DNA of 64,000 bases from Desulfosarcina alkanivorans (GTDB taxonomy: Bacteria; Desulfobacterota; Desulfobacteria; Desulfobacterales; Desulfosarcinaceae). The stretch spans positions 3,968,001-4,032,000 of the forward strand of contig NZ_AP021874.1 in the NCBI RefSeq assembly GCF_009688945.1. Direction: 5' to 3'. Shown here one piece after another: positions 63,161 through 64,000 of this stretch. Position numbers and translations under genes: made by a program. Within the stretch, counting starts at the first letter, position 1. The number at the start of each line of letters is the position of its first letter. The notes beneath the pieces were generated by a model, which was given only the letters and a program-made list of their open reading frames with translations, did no database searches and was not told the origin of the DNA.

Positions 63161-63200
63161 CGTCCCTGCAACGTCCTTTACAGCGTCCCCGGAGGCGTCC
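63161..63200. promoter_or_regulatory. Four helically phased CGTCC repeats
   Basis: CGTCC begins at 63161, 63172, 63184 and 63196, i.e. every 11-12 bases, about one helical turn. They lie in the divergent gap between the GNAT gene (ends upstream at 63092) and the BTAD activator. SARP/BTAD regulators are known to bind direct repeats with 11-bp spacing, so this may be an autoregulatory site. Confidence 0.55.
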
Positions 63201-63227
63201 TTTTTTATTTTTGAAAAAGAATTATTT

Positions 63228-64000
63228 ATGACTGAAATTAAAATCTACCTCTTCGGCGCCCCGCATATCGAAATTCAGGGACGTTTCATGGACCTTCGCC
63301 TGCGCAAGGCCCTGGCCCTGCTGGCCTACCTGGTTGTCACCCGCAAAACGCACACCCGCGACACCCTGGCCGCCATGTTCTGGCCGGAAGCCGACCAGCG
63401 GACCGGGCGGGCGGACCTGCGCCGAACCGTCTACAACCTGAAAAAAATGGTGGGTGAGAAAACCCTCGAGGTGAACACCGAATCCATCGGCATCCATCCC
63501 GAGGCCGACCTGTGGACCGATGTGGACGCCTTTGAGGAAAACGCAGGCATGCTGAAAGACGATCCCCATACCGAGGGGGAGCGGTTATCGCGCCTGTCGG
63601 AAGCAGCGCAGTTGTATTGCGGGGATTTCATGGCCGGGTTCAATCTTGCCGACTGCATCGAGTTCGATGAGTGGCAGTTCTTCCAGCGCGAGCACTGGCA
63701 GCGTATGGCCATGCAGACGCTTGATGAACTGATAGCGGCCCATGAGGCCGAGGGACGGTTTCCGGATGCCATTTCCGCGGCCCGGCGGCGATTGTCCTTC
63801 GACCGCCTGCACGAGCCCACCCATCGGCGCCTGATGCAGCTTTACGTTCAAACCGGTGAGAACGCCGCCGCCATGCGGCAGTATGGCATGTGCAAACGGA
63901 TGCTCAAGGTCGAACTGAATGCCCAGCCCCAGGTGCAGACGGTGGACCTTTACAATGCCATCCGCGCCGAGCGGCACGCCGGCCGGTCAACCATTGCTGC
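63228..64000 (+). CDS. BTAD (SARP-like) transcriptional activator, 3' partial
   Basis: Starts at ATG 63228 (MTEIKIYLFGAPHIE) and is open to the right window edge, 257 codons visible. The N-terminal winged helix (LRLRKALALLAYLVV, THTRDTLAAMFWPEADQ, ADLRRTVYNLKKMVG) is followed by the bacterial transcriptional activation domain of tetratricopeptide type (FDEWQFFQREHWQRMAMQTLDEL, DAISAARRRLSFDRLHEPTHRRLMQLY, AMRQYGMCKRMLK). Such proteins often continue with an AAA/STAND ATPase and TPRs. The usual BTAD ending LYNAIRAE is reached just before the edge. Divergent from the GNAT gene. Confidence 0.85.
   Translation, partial: MTEIKIYLFGAPHIEIQGRFMDLRLRKALALLAYLVVTRKTHTRDTLAAMFWPEADQRTGRADLRRTVYNLKKMVGEKTLEVNTESIGIHPEADLWTDVDAFEENAGMLKDDPHTEGERLSRLSEAAQLYCGDFMAGFNLADCIEFDEWQFFQREHWQRMAMQTLDELIAAHEAEGRFPDAISAARRRLSFDRLHEPTHRRLMQLYVQTGENAAAMRQYGMCKRMLKVELNAQPQVQTVDLYNAIRAERHAGRSTIA

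Overview
The window reads as chromosomal DNA of a GC-rich, anaerobic, acyl-CoA-metabolising bacterium, most likely a sulfate-reducing Desulfobacteria (Desulfosarcina/Desulfatitalea-like). This placement is inferred from content: a methylmalonyl-CoA pathway built around a biotin transcarboxylase, separate succinyl-CoA synthetase genes, NifU/NifS, HypA/HypB, a TRAP transporter and an AmmeMemoRadiSam gene. No rRNA or tRNA gene was found to confirm it.

Layout. 1-4.7 kb: end of an isochorismatase/2-hydroxyacid dehydrogenase reading frame, diaminopropionate ammonia-lyase, a frameshifted secreted CHAT-like protein and an FlK-type thioesterase. 4.9-12.7 kb, all on the minus strand: propionyl-CoA synthetase (prpE), a SatP-type acetate/propionate transporter and a two-component system whose regulator is a sigma-54 activator. 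A textbook -24/-12 promoter lies in front of satP. 13-15.6 kb: NifU-like protein, tgt, queA. 16.1-26.7 kb: TetR regulator, methylmalonyl-CoA mutase, MeaB, transcarboxylase 12S subunit, a 69-residue protein, a fused 5S/1.3S subunit, then sucCD. Together with prpE and satP this is a propionate uptake, activation and conversion module (propionyl-CoA to methylmalonyl-CoA to succinyl-CoA to succinate plus ATP). Methylmalonyl-CoA epimerase is not in the window.

27-36.7 kb: hypAB, a TPR-SNF2 helicase with a zinc-ribbon partner, a DprA/SLOG-like gene with five copies of a 12-bp operator-like repeat, nifSU and amrB. 36.7-45.6 kb is a low-GC accessory island. I read it as a run of integron-type gene cassettes without an integrase (CALIN): attC-like sites follow a membrane-protein cassette, a Hypoth_Ymh cassette, a caspase-like (clan CD) cassette and a TIR-like cassette. 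The array has been invaded by two identical IS66-family copies with perfect 8-bp target duplications and by an IS110-family element.

45.6-64 kb: nicotinamidase and nicotinate phosphoribosyltransferase with a divergent GntR regulator, membrane proteins, a MscS / ATPase-like / MscS triplet, a DctPQM TRAP operon running into a membrane protein and an ankyrin-repeat protein, a VOC protein divergent from a TetR regulator over twin operators, a methyltransferase/GNAT pair, and the start of a BTAD (SARP-like) activator preceded by helically phased CGTCC repeats.

Most promising for follow-up: the cassette array with two predicted suicide-type effectors, the TPR-SNF2/zinc-ribbon pair beside the SLOG/winged-helix operon, the 69-residue transcarboxylase companion and the MscS/ATPase/MscS triplet.
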